Source: Kribbella voronezhensis (lineage in GTDB: Bacteria > Actinomycetota > Actinomycetes > Propionibacteriales > Kribbellaceae). Taken from it: 64,000 bases of DNA. The DNA lies in contig NZ_SOCE01000001.1 of assembly GCF_004365175.1 (NCBI RefSeq), positions 2,591,154 to 2,655,153 of the forward strand, read 5' to 3'. Shown one piece after another: positions 32,983 to 41,456 of this stretch. Under the pieces are notes generated by a model. It did not search any database. It was not told the DNA's origin and was given only the letters and a program-made list of their open reading frames with translations. The translations under genes were made by a program, and so were the position numbers. Numbering within the stretch: position 1 is the stretch's first letter; every line of letters begins with the position of its first letter.

Positions 32983-34218
32983 TCAGGAGACTATCCGGAT
33001 CTTGCGGACCAGTACCGCGCCCGCGACGGTGACCGCCGCGGCCAGGCCGTAGAGGACCGGGTAGCCACCGGCGTACTTGACCACCGGAGCGGCGATCGCC
33101 GGGGCGATCACCTGAGGCAACGAGTTGGCGATGTTGATGACCCCCAGGTCCTTCGCCCGGTCGCGCGCGTTCGGCAGCACCTCGGTGAGCAGCGCGAAGT
33201 CCACCGACAGATAGACCCCGAACCCGATCCCGAGGATCACCGCGCCGACCAGGGCAGCCGTCCACACCGGCCAGACGGCCAGCACAAGGGCTCCGCCCGC
33301 CATCACCACACCGGACCAGGTGACGAACACCTTCCGCCGGCCGAGCCGGTCGGACCACGTCCCCGATCCGACCGCGGTCAGCAGTACGCAGACCGAGTAG
33401 ACCGCGGTGAGGATCAGTACGCCGGTGTCCGGATCGCCGTAGCCGACGGCGTCCTGGAGGTAGAAGAACAGGTAGAGCGTGCCGAGACCGTTGCCGAGGT
33501 TCAGCAGGAACCGGGTCAGCCAGGCCCAGGCGAAATCCGGATGCCGCGACGGGCTGATCCAGAAGCCGGCGAAGAACTCCCGCCAGACCAGCCTCGGCCG
33601 CTCGACCAGCCGCTCATCGCCACTGCCCAGCAGGTAGGGGATGACCGAGACCAACAGGAACGCCGCACATGCGAGATAGCCGGCCCCGATGCCGCCCACC
33701 ACGGTCGCCAGCCCCACACCGACCAGCGCGCCGAGAGTCTGCGCCAGAGCGACCCAACCGCCGACCGCGCCGCGTTGCACCTTCGGCACCCGGTCCGGCA
33801 CGGCTGCCGTGATGGCCGCGAGCAGCGCGTTGCAGAACAGTTGCACAAGGCACCAACCGAGCAGCATCCAGCCGATCGCACCCGCACCGGCCAGCACCAG
33901 CAACCCGGCCGCTCCCCCGAGCGCGCCGGCCAGAACCCAGGGAACCCGGCGGCCCCAGCGAGCCGTCGTACGGTCGGAAAACGCGCCGAACAAGGGGTTC
34001 GCGGCAACCGAGACCGCGGCGCCGACGCCAGTCACCAGGCCGAAGACGAATTCTTTGTTGCCAGGGGCAATCGCATCGGACTGCTTGGCCAGCAGTACCT
34101 GGATCGGTCCCAGCCAGGCCGCGAAGACACCGACATTCGCGAGCACCACAGCGGTGGTCCACCGGCCCCGGACCGCGACCACCGGCTCCGCGAGCGCCGG
34201 AGCCAGCCCGGGCGTCAT
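32983..34218 (-). CDS. MFS transporter (sugar-type)
   Basis: A 411-residue membrane protein with about twelve hydrophobic helices. Family features include Asp-Arg-Thr-Thr-Ala-Arg-Trp-Gly-Arg-Arg-Val-Pro in the loop after helix 2 and Ser-Asp-Arg-Leu-Gly-Arg-Arg-Lys in the second half, characteristic of the major facilitator superfamily. ATG 34218 overlaps the stop of the beta-glucosidase gene, so the pair is coupled and the cargo is probably a beta-glucoside or a related oligosaccharide. Direction of transport is not visible. Confidence 0.85.
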   Translation of the reverse strand: MTPGLAPALAEPVVAVRGRWTTAVVLANVGVFAAWLGPIQVLLAKQSDAIAPGNKEFVFGLVTGVGAAVSVAANPLFGAFSDRTTARWGRRVPWVLAGALGGAAGLLVLAGAGAIGWMLLGWCLVQLFCNALLAAITAAVPDRVPKVQRGAVGGWVALAQTLGALVGVGLATVVGGIGAGYLACAAFLLVSVIPYLLGSGDERLVERPRLVWREFFAGFWISPSRHPDFAWAWLTRFLLNLGNGLGTLYLFFYLQDAVGYGDPDTGVLILTAVYSVCVLLTAVGSGTWSDRLGRRKVFVTWSGVVMAGGALVLAVWPVWTAALVGAVILGIGFGVYLSVDFALLTEVLPNARDRAKDLGVINIANSLPQVIAPAIAAPVVKYAGGYPVLYGLAAAVTVAGAVLVRKIRIVS

Positions 34219-35582
34219 CCCCGGCTCTTGGTGATCAGGTCGCGGTACCAGTGGTACGACGCTTTCGGCGTGCGGACCTGGCTCTCGAAGTCGACGTGCA
34301 CCAGACCGAACCGCTGGGAGTACCCGGCGGCCCACTCGAAGTTGTCCAGCAGCGACCACTGGAAGTACCCGCGGACGTCGATGCCGTCGTCCATCGCCTT
34401 CCGGAGCTCCCGCACGTACCCGTCCAGGTAGTCGATCCGGCGCTGGTCCGCGATCTCGCCGTCGACCGGACCGTCGTTGATCGCGCAGCCGTTCTCGGTG
34501 ATGTAGAGCGGCGGCAAGCGGTCGCCGTACCGGTTCTTCAAGGTGCGCAGGATCTCGCCGAACGCCTCGGGCACGATCGGCCAGCCGAAGTCCGTCTTCG
34601 GGTACTCGTCGATCGGCCGCGGTTCGAACGGCAGCCCCTCGGGCAGCGGGAGACCGTCGGTGGCGGCACTGTCCGGGTTGCCGGTCGGCGCGCCCACCCG
34701 CGTCGGCGAGTAGTGGTTGAGGCCGAAGAAGTCCAGCGGGGTCGAGATCACCTCGAGGTCCTCCGCGACCGGTCCGGGCATCGCCTCGCCCAGACCCTCG
34801 GGATAGCGCCCGAGCACGATCGGATCGGCGAACAGCCAGTTGATCAGGTTGTCGTAGAGAGCGGCCGCCTCGACGTCCTCAGGGCTGTCGCCGGCCGGCC
34901 AGGTCGGCGCATGGTTGGTGGCGATCCCGATCTCGGCAGCACCACCGGCCCGCAAGGCCTGTACTGCGCGGCCGTGCGCGAGCAACTGGTGATGCGCCAC
35001 CGGCAGCGCCTCGAACCCGAGTGCCTTGCCGGGCGCGTGGCCACCGACGGCGTACCCGATCAGCGTCAGCACCATCGGCTCGTTGATCGTCATCCACAGC
35101 GGCACCCGGTCCGCGAACCGCTCGGCGAGGATCGAGGCGTAGTCCGCGAACCGCGAGGTGATGTCGCGGGACAGCCAGCCGCCCGCGTCCTCCAGCGGCT
35201 GCGGGGTGTCCCAGTGGTACAGGGTCGGCGCCGGCGTGATGCCGGCTCCGAGCAGTTCGTCGATCAGCCGGTCGTAGAAGTCGAGCCCGGCGGGATTCGC
35301 CGGGCCCTGACCGGTCGGCTGGATCCGTGGCCAGGCGAACGAGAACCGGTACACGTCGACGCCGAGATCCCGCATCAGCGCCACGTCCTCGGCGTACCGG
35401 TGGTAGTGGTCGCACGCCACCGCTCCGGTGTCGCCGTTGAGGATCCGGCCCGGTTCGGCGCAGAACGTGTCCCAGGTCGAGGTGCCGCGACCGCCCTCGG
35501 TCACGGCCCCCTCGATCTGGTACGCCGACGCCGAGACGCCCCACTTGAAGTCCGGGCCGAAAATGAGTGGCTCAGCTGTCAT
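34215..35582 (-). CDS. GH1 beta-glucosidase
   Basis: A 455-residue cytoplasmic glycoside hydrolase of family 1. The acid/base is Glu168 in Thr-Ile-Asn-Glu-Pro-Met and the nucleophile is Glu363 in Tyr-Ile-Thr-Glu-Asn-Gly. The N-terminus, Phe-Lys-Trp-Gly-Val-Ser-Ala-Ser-Ala-Tyr-Gln-Ile-Glu-Gly-Ala, is the family signature. I choose ATG 35582, nine bases after GAGG, though in-frame ATGs up to 35597 are possible. It overlaps the end of the YbjQ-like gene and the start of the MFS gene. It probably hydrolyses the sugar imported by that carrier. Confidence 0.93.
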   Translation of the reverse strand: MTAEPLIFGPDFKWGVSASAYQIEGAVTEGGRGTSTWDTFCAEPGRILNGDTGAVACDHYHRYAEDVALMRDLGVDVYRFSFAWPRIQPTGQGPANPAGLDFYDRLIDELLGAGITPAPTLYHWDTPQPLEDAGGWLSRDITSRFADYASILAERFADRVPLWMTINEPMVLTLIGYAVGGHAPGKALGFEALPVAHHQLLAHGRAVQALRAGGAAEIGIATNHAPTWPAGDSPEDVEAAALYDNLINWLFADPIVLGRYPEGLGEAMPGPVAEDLEVISTPLDFFGLNHYSPTRVGAPTGNPDSAATDGLPLPEGLPFEPRPIDEYPKTDFGWPIVPEAFGEILRTLKNRYGDRLPPLYITENGCAINDGPVDGEIADQRRIDYLDGYVRELRKAMDDGIDVRGYFQWSLLDNFEWAAGYSQRFGLVHVDFESQVRTPKASYHWYRDLITKSRG

Positions 35583-36207
35583 TCGCATCATCCTCATCGG
35601 GTTTGGCGGCAGGTGCGTCCTGCGGCCTCGGTGGCTCGACCTTCCGGACGATCACGGCGGTGCCGTAGGCGGCGACCTCGCTCATCGTCTGGGCGATCTC
35701 GTTGCAGTCGAAGCGCATCGCGAGGATGGCGTTCGCACCCATCTGCTGGGCCATCTGGCACATCCGCATCACGGCCACGTGCCGCGACTCGGCCAGCATC
35801 TGGGTGTACTCCGGCACCTCGCCGCCGCCGAGCGAGCGGAAGCTCGCGGCGAAGTTCGAGCCGAAGTCGCGGCTCCGCACGGTCAGCCCGAAGACCTCGC
35901 CGAACACCTTCTCGGCCGTGTACCCGGGCAGGTCGTTCATCGTCGAGACGAGCACCGGGTACGGCGAGCCCTGCGGCGCCACGTGCGGCACGTTCGACTG
36001 CTGGGTCGGCTGCTGTGTCGGCTGGAACGGGGCACCGGGCGCCTGGCCGTAGCCCGGTTGCCCGTAGCCCTGCGGCGGCGGGCCTTGCTGGTAACCGGGC
36101 TGCGGTGGCGGCGGCGCGTATCCGGGCGGCGGGCCCTGCTGGTAACCCTGCTGCGGCGGGTACGGCGGCTGGTTCGGGTGCGGGTTCGGGGGAAAGTTCT
36201 GGTTCAT
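35572..36207 (-). CDS. YbjQ/UPF0145-like protein with Pro/Gln/Gly-rich N-terminus
   Basis: A 211-residue protein. Residues 1-80 are low-complexity, with repeats of Gly-Tyr-Gln-Gln-Gly-Pro-Pro type, and probably disordered. Residues 85-190 match the YbjQ/UPF0145 fold: Val-Ser-Thr-Met-Asn-Asp-Leu-Pro-Gly-Tyr, then Gly-Ala-Asn-Ala-Ile-Leu-Ala-Met-Arg-Phe-Asp-Cys-Asn. The family usually forms pentameric rings; its function is unclear. ATG 36207 follows GGAAAG. The C-terminus is acidic and Pro-rich. Confidence 0.8.
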   Translation of the reverse strand: MNQNFPPNPHPNQPPYPPQQGYQQGPPPGYAPPPPQPGYQQGPPPQGYGQPGYGQAPGAPFQPTQQPTQQSNVPHVAPQGSPYPVLVSTMNDLPGYTAEKVFGEVFGLTVRSRDFGSNFAASFRSLGGGEVPEYTQMLAESRHVAVMRMCQMAQQMGANAILAMRFDCNEIAQTMSEVAAYGTAVIVRKVEPPRPQDAPAAKPDEDDANDS

Positions 36208-36234
36208 GCGGTCATCTTTCCAGCCCACAGGTCG

Positions 36235-39200
36235 TCACTGGCGGAAGACCTGCAACTCGTACAGGGAGTACCCGTACGACGTCGCCCGCTGTGTCCCGGT
36301 GACCCGGACGTAGCGGGCCGGGGTCGCGCCGAAGCGAGCCACGTCCTCACCACCGTCCCCGTTGCTGGTGGCAAACACCTGCTGCCAGTTCACGTTGTCC
36401 CGGGACACCTCGACCCTGTACGCCGTGGCGTAGGCGGCCTCCCAGTTCAGCACCACCCGGCGGATGGACTGCTCGCTGCCGAGGTCCACCTTCAGCCACT
36501 GCGGATCCGACCAGTTGCTCGCCCACCGAGTCGTCGGATTGCCGTCGACGGCGTTCGGTGGTGGCGAGTTGAACCAGCCGGTCTCCGCACTGCTCGCCGT
36601 CGCCGTCTTCCCCAGCGCCAGGTTGCTGACGTCATCGCCCCGACGGGCCGGGAACTCGACCACCTGCTGGTACGTCGGCCGGTTGACCCAGGCCATCCGG
36701 TCCTGGGTGATCCCGCCCATCGGCTGGTGCACGATCTGGTCGGCGCAGAACTGGTCGCCCGCGGCGCAGTCCGCCGTCGCCGGGTACGTCGTGGTCGCCG
36801 GCACCCTCGTTGCTGCCAGCAACGAGTCGGACAGCACGGAGCGACAGGCCGCCAGCGAACCGCCGCCGCAGAACGTCACCGGCTGAGCGGTCTTCACCGG
36901 ATCGCCGAGAACCTTGCGCAGGTCCCGTTGGACGAAGCCCCACCAGCCGTTCTGGAAAGCGGACCCCTGTGCGCTCGGCCGCTCGTCGATCTTCTGAGTA
37001 CGCACCAACGCGTTGTAGAGATCCGGACCAAGCCCTTGGAACTCGGCCGGCACCAACAGCGGCCACCACGCGTCCAGAATGCGAATCGCCTCGGCATGGT
37101 CATAGGTCTTCGACGCCTCGTTCGGCGTCTTCCGGTGACTGCCGGCCGCCTGCCACGCCTGCAGCTTGGCAACGGCGTCCGCGACGGCAGGGTCCGTGAT
37201 CGGCGCGCTCTTCAGCACCCGGAGCAGGTACGGCAGTACTTCGTCGCCGCGCAGGTCGACCGTCGCCGCGCTCTCCATCGCCTCGACCAACTTGCCGCGG
37301 GTGAACTTCTGCCCCGACGAGATGACCGACTTGATCCGGTCGTCCAGCGGCTGGCTGCGATAGACCGAGTTGTAGCCGAAGTTGCCGTCGGCCGCGGAGA
37401 ACCCGGGTGCCTGCTTGTTGTTCCAGCTGGTCAGGTAGTCCTGGTTCACCACCTGCGGATGCTGCGCGACCGGGGTGTAGGTCGCCCGGTTCGTGTCCGG
37501 GTTCCAGCCCTGCCACTCGTACTGCGGGTAGCCCCAGGTCGGCAGGTTCGGGTCGGCCCCGTCCGGGCGGACCGGGTTGTCGCCGGAGTTGAAGTACGCG
37601 ATGTCGGTCTTGTCCGTGTAGAACCAGTTGAACGTGTAGCCGATGTTGCTCGCCGCGCTCTTGAAGTCGGCCGCGGAGTGGATTCGGTCCGGGTCGTTCA
37701 GCTGCATGAACCCGAGCGCCGAGCCGGCCTCGTTCCCGTACGTCGAGCGGTTGCTGGTGAACAGCACCGGTTTGCCACCGACCGTGCCGCGATGCGTGAC
37801 GATGCCGAGTTTGGTGCGCTGGGCAACCAATGTGTACGAACCGGCCGGCTCCGACGAGCCGAGGCTGGAGTACCAGGCGTTGTGGCGTTCCAGCTTCTCG
37901 ATCGGCAGACACTGGCCTCGGAACACGTAGTACGTCGAGGCCTTGGTCGGTGTCGAGCCATCCGGCTCACACAGCGGTACGGCGTACGTGTCGGTGATGT
38001 CCTGGCCGGCCGAGGTGGCGCTCCAGGAGTAGTCGGCGCCGTGGCCGATCAGCGTGTAGAAGTTCAGGCCGGCGAAGGCGATGCCGCGGGAGCTGACGCC
38101 TGGTCCCTGGAGTTCCTGGCGGAGCAGGAGTTGCGGCGCGAAGTACCCGGTCTGGGGTCCGTAGACGGCGACCGGGTTGCCGCTCTCGGTGTACCGGCCG
38201 GAGACCATCAGGGCGTTCGACATTCCCTTGGGACCGAAGCCTTCCGGGAAGACGCCGCCGTTGAAGATGCCGTGCAGCGATTCCTTGCTCTGCGTCTTGT
38301 TCGGCGGCTTGATCCCGGTGCTGCTCTTCGGTGCGACCGTCGCGGTGGTCGCCGAGCCGGTCTGGTCGACGACCTCCGGCTCGGGCGTCACCGAACCGCG
38401 GTCCGGCATCGCGCGACCGGCCGGGTTCGCACTGGTCGTGCCGTACGGGAAGGTGGTTCCGTTGTGCACGGTCGTCGGCGCCTCGGGATCGTTCTGCGAG
38501 CGGAACGACTCCCAGACCTTGGTGCCCTGCGCCACGCCGTACTTCGCCTGTGCCTCCAGCAACGCGAGTGCGGAGGCCATCTCGCCGCCACCACCGGTGC
38601 CGAAGATGCCGGCCACCACCGCGGCCGTGGCGACCACGTCGGTCACCTTCCACGGCTGCGGCGTCGGCAGACCCAGGGCGACGTACTCGCCGGGGTACGC
38701 GATGCCGACCGTGTTGATGTAGTAGTTGACGCCGTCGACCCAGGCCTGGATGTCCTTCTGCATCTTGAGACCGTCGGCACCGTAGAGCTCGTCGGCATTG
38801 TCGAACTGCCGCTGCAGATCCGCCTCGGTGTACGGCGCGGTCCGCCAGAACTCCTGCTCGAACGCGCGGTTGGCCGCCGCACCACCGGCGAACGGCGTCA
38901 GCTGGCCGCGACCGAGATGCCGGAAGACGTCCATCACGAACAACCGGTCCTGGGCGCCGGCGTAGCCCGCGCCGAACATGGTGCCCTCGCGGGTGGTCCC
39001 GGTGATGTGCGGGATGCCGCGCGACTTGTCCCGAACGATCGTCACGTCGGGCCGCGGGCTGTAGGTGCTCGCGACATCGCCCGGCTTCACCCCGAACGAC
39101 GAGTCGTCGTAGTACGGGTCGAGGCCGTCGTCGGTCATGCCCTGGGAGTTCCACACCAGCCGCTCGTACGGCTTGACGGTGTCACTGAAGTGCGGCGGAC

Positions 39201-39456
39201 GAGTCCCGAATCCCTTGAAAAGAAGGAGATCCGTGAAGGTGGCGTTGCCGTTCTGGCCCGGCGGCAGAATGTCCGCGCACTGTCCGACGCAGTAGTCGGT
39301 GGGTGCCGCGGCTTGGGTCGCCAACGGTTCGGCTTGGCTGGGCGTTGACAGTGCGAGGGCCAGCAGCGCGCCGACGGCCAGCGCGGCGGTCGTCGTACGG
39401 GCTCTCGTCCTGCGGGTGGTGTGACCACGGAATGCTGGGCGGCGCGGTCGCGTCAC
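36235..39456 (-). CDS. Secreted penicillin-acylase family protein with discoidin tail
   Basis: A 1073-residue Ntn-hydrolase, longer than typical because of a tail domain. GTG 39456 follows GGGAGGA. A signal peptide ends near Ser-Gln-Ala. Residues 60-405 form the alpha-chain-like part; a Lys-Gly-Met-Ser413-Asn-Ala-Leu-Met segment marks the candidate autocleavage nucleophile, the new N-terminus of the beta chain. The last 140 or so residues are an F5/8-type-C (discoidin) domain ending in Tyr-Glu-Leu-Gln-Val-Phe, a carbohydrate- or surface-binding module. The family hydrolyses amides such as penicillin G or acyl-homoserine lactones. The substrate is unknown. Confidence 0.85.
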   Translation of the reverse strand: MTRPRRPAFRGHTTRRTRARTTTAALAVGALLALALSTPSQAEPLATQAAAPTDYCVGQCADILPPGQNGNATFTDLLLFKGFGTRPPHFSDTVKPYERLVWNSQGMTDDGLDPYYDDSSFGVKPGDVASTYSPRPDVTIVRDKSRGIPHITGTTREGTMFGAGYAGAQDRLFVMDVFRHLGRGQLTPFAGGAAANRAFEQEFWRTAPYTEADLQRQFDNADELYGADGLKMQKDIQAWVDGVNYYINTVGIAYPGEYVALGLPTPQPWKVTDVVATAAVVAGIFGTGGGGEMASALALLEAQAKYGVAQGTKVWESFRSQNDPEAPTTVHNGTTFPYGTTSANPAGRAMPDRGSVTPEPEVVDQTGSATTATVAPKSSTGIKPPNKTQSKESLHGIFNGGVFPEGFGPKGMSNALMVSGRYTESGNPVAVYGPQTGYFAPQLLLRQELQGPGVSSRGIAFAGLNFYTLIGHGADYSWSATSAGQDITDTYAVPLCEPDGSTPTKASTYYVFRGQCLPIEKLERHNAWYSSLGSSEPAGSYTLVAQRTKLGIVTHRGTVGGKPVLFTSNRSTYGNEAGSALGFMQLNDPDRIHSAADFKSAASNIGYTFNWFYTDKTDIAYFNSGDNPVRPDGADPNLPTWGYPQYEWQGWNPDTNRATYTPVAQHPQVVNQDYLTSWNNKQAPGFSAADGNFGYNSVYRSQPLDDRIKSVISSGQKFTRGKLVEAMESAATVDLRGDEVLPYLLRVLKSAPITDPAVADAVAKLQAWQAAGSHRKTPNEASKTYDHAEAIRILDAWWPLLVPAEFQGLGPDLYNALVRTQKIDERPSAQGSAFQNGWWGFVQRDLRKVLGDPVKTAQPVTFCGGGSLAACRSVLSDSLLAATRVPATTTYPATADCAAGDQFCADQIVHQPMGGITQDRMAWVNRPTYQQVVEFPARRGDDVSNLALGKTATASSAETGWFNSPPPNAVDGNPTTRWASNWSDPQWLKVDLGSEQSIRRVVLNWEAAYATAYRVEVSRDNVNWQQVFATSNGDGGEDVARFGATPARYVRVTGTQRATSYGYSLYELQVFRQ

Positions 39457-39530
39457 GGGGTCCTCCCTGGGGGATCGTCGAAAGGAGACGGCAGGGAACG
39501 TCTGGACCGACTGTGACTCACCAGTAGCAT

Positions 39531-39559
39531 CAGGTCAAGAGTCTTGGACGCTTGACCTG
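39531..39559 (+). promoter_or_regulatory. Palindromic TetR-type operator
   Basis: CAGGTCAAG at 39531-39539 and CTTGACCTG at 39551-39559 are perfect inverted half-sites separated by 11 bases. They lie between the acylase gene and the TetR gene at 39621, so they probably bind that regulator. Confidence 0.6.
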
Positions 39560-39620
39560 GAAGACGTAGTGTGATGCCAGAGTCGGCACACCTGAGGTGT
39601 CAGCTGTCGAGGGGAGTCGG

Positions 39621-40211
39621 ATGGCGCGGGTAGCGGCCGAGGTGCGGCGAGCGGAGCTGGTGCAGGCCGCCATCCGGGTCGCCACCCGGGAGGGCCTGGC
39701 CGCGACCACCACTCGGCGGATCGCGCAGGAGCTGGACATCTCGGTCGGCATCGTGCACTACTGCTTCCGGTCCAAGGAAGAACTGCTGCACGAGGTGATC
39801 CGGGTGATCACCGAAGCCCAGATCGTCGCCGCGCGGGAAGCGATCGTGCCTGGCGCCGATCTCGCGTCGAGTGTGCGGAACGCGTTCCTCGGCTTCTGGC
39901 AGCTGGTCGAGGCGACGCCGGAGGCGCAGTTGCTGACGTACGAGCTGACCAGCTGGGCCTTGCGGAACGCCGAGACCGAACCACTCGCCCGGGAGCAGCG
40001 AGCGAGTCAGCTGGCCGGGATCGTCGAGATCCTCGCCGAGGTGTCGAGCGCAACCGGTGTCCAGTGGTCCCTGCCGACCGAGCAGCTGGCCCGGATGACG
40101 CTGGCGATCACCGACGGCGTGACGCTGGGCTGGCTGGTCGACCGGGACACGAAGTCCGCAGTACAGGCGCTGGAGGCGTTCGCCGATCAATTGCTTGCTT
40201 CGGCACTCTGA
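39621..40211 (+). CDS. TetR family transcriptional regulator
   Basis: A 196-residue regulator beginning at ATG 39621 after GGGGAG; the longer frame to 39597 has no site. Residues 5-52 are the TetR helix-turn-helix, ending in Ser-Val-Gly-Ile-Val-His-Tyr-Cys-Phe-Arg-Ser-Lys-Glu-Glu-Leu. The C-terminal half is the helical ligand domain, with a tail of the TetR_C_6 or BetI-like type. It faces the penicillin-acylase family gene across a palindromic site and probably controls it. The ligand may be an acylated compound, but that is inference. Confidence 0.85.
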   Translation: MARVAAEVRRAELVQAAIRVATREGLAATTTRRIAQELDISVGIVHYCFRSKEELLHEVIRVITEAQIVAAREAIVPGADLASSVRNAFLGFWQLVEATPEAQLLTYELTSWALRNAETEPLAREQRASQLAGIVEILAEVSSATGVQWSLPTEQLARMTLAITDGVTLGWLVDRDTKSAVQALEAFADQLLASAL

Positions 40212-40295
40212 ACCGTCCTTGAACTGACCGGGCGACACGAGTTTGATCAGATCTCTCGCCAGCGTCCGCTATCCGGGTCTAGGGTGATTTCCACC

Positions 40296-41399
40296 ATGGG
40301 CGCTCGCGAGAGATATGGGCTGACTGAGGTCGTCAACGCGCACGGTACGTTCACGCCTCTGGGCGTGTCGCGGAGTTCGGCGGGCGTGGCCGCCGCGGTC
40401 GCGGAGGCGCTGCCCGAGTTCTTCGTGATGAACGAGCTGGCCGACCGGGCGGGTGTCGCACTCGCTGCCGCGACCGGCGCCGAGGCCGGCGCGATAACGC
40501 ATTGCACGGCCGCTTCGATCACGCTGGCCGTGGCCGCCGCGATGACCGGCACCGATCCGCGCCGGATCGCGTTGTTGCCCGACGCAACGGATATGCACAA
40601 CCGGGTGGTTCTGCCGGCCGGGCACGTTGTGAGCTATGGGCAATCGATCCTGCAGGCAGTGCGACTCTCCGGTGCTTCGGTGATCCTCGCGGGATCGTCC
40701 GAAACCCGTTGTACGACAGCGGATCTGGACGACGCACTGTCGGTCGACGACGTGAGCTGCCTGTTGCTGGTGTCGTCCCGGCTGGTGCACGGCGAGCCGG
40801 TCGATCTGGTGGCGGCGGTCAAGGCCGCTCATCGACGCGGGGTTCCGGCAATCATCGACGGCGCGGCACAGTTCCCGCGAACGGCCGACCTGCTTGCCAC
40901 CGGCGCCGATCTTGTCCTGGTGAGTGGTCAGAAGTATCTGGCGTCGCCGACGGCAGGACTGGTGGTCGGCAGCCGGCGACTGGTTCAAGCGGTCCGGGCT
41001 CAGGAGAACGGCATCGGTCGCGGGATGAAGGCGACGAAGGAGGCCATGGTCGGCGTCCTGACCGCCCTGGAGGAATGGCAGGCGATGGACCGCGCGAAAT
41101 GGGAGGCCGACCAGGACGCGAAGGTGAGCACCTTCCTGGCCGCGGTCGACCAGCTTCCCGGGCTGTCCGCCGAGATCCTCCCCGATCCGACGGGTCTGCC
41201 GCTCTCCAGGGTCCTTCTGAAGGTTGCCGCTGGCATCGATTCCGCAAAGCTGGCCGCCGAGCTCCAGACCGGCTCACCGGCCGTCTTCGTTCTGCCCCAG
41301 CCCGATGCCTTGGTTCTCGAACTGGTGCCCTTGGACCCCCACGAAGTACAGACCGTCGTGAACCGGCTCGTTCAGGCGCTGCAGGCCTTGCAGAACTGA
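40296..41399 (+). CDS. SelA-like PLP-dependent enzyme
   Basis: A 367-residue fold-type-I aminotransferase-like protein related to L-seryl-tRNA(Sec) selenium transferase. The N-terminal Val-Asn-Ala-His-Gly-Thr-Phe-Thr motif and Lys213 in Val-Ser-Gly-Gln-Lys-Tyr-Leu, the likely PLP Schiff-base residue, support this. At this length and without the SelA N-terminal domain it is more likely one of the SelA-like ammonia-lyases or related catabolic enzymes. No selenocysteine genes are in the window. ATG 40296 is used; a GTG at 40284 gives four more residues and is possible. Confidence 0.75.
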   Translation: MGARERYGLTEVVNAHGTFTPLGVSRSSAGVAAAVAEALPEFFVMNELADRAGVALAAATGAEAGAITHCTAASITLAVAAAMTGTDPRRIALLPDATDMHNRVVLPAGHVVSYGQSILQAVRLSGASVILAGSSETRCTTADLDDALSVDDVSCLLLVSSRLVHGEPVDLVAAVKAAHRRGVPAIIDGAAQFPRTADLLATGADLVLVSGQKYLASPTAGLVVGSRRLVQAVRAQENGIGRGMKATKEAMVGVLTALEEWQAMDRAKWEADQDAKVSTFLAAVDQLPGLSAEILPDPTGLPLSRVLLKVAAGIDSAKLAAELQTGSPAVFVLPQPDALVLELVPLDPHEVQTVVNRLVQALQALQN

Positions 41400-41405
41400 C
41401 ATGCA

Positions 41406-41440
41406 AAGAGGGCCCCCGGCTTGTTGCCGAGGGCCCTCTT
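41406..41440 (+). terminator. Bidirectional terminator
   Basis: AAGAGGGCCC at 41406-41415 pairs perfectly with GGGCCCTCTT at 41431-41440, between the convergent SelA-like and DEAD-box genes. Confidence 0.8.
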
Positions 41441-41456
41441 CAGTGCAGGTGATGGA

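Noticed and set aside
35428..39348. 1306-residue plus-strand reading frame
   Set aside because: It lies antisense to the YbjQ and penicillin-acylase genes, is very rich in Arg, Val and Leu, and has no domain-like motif. It is a shadow frame caused by high GC.
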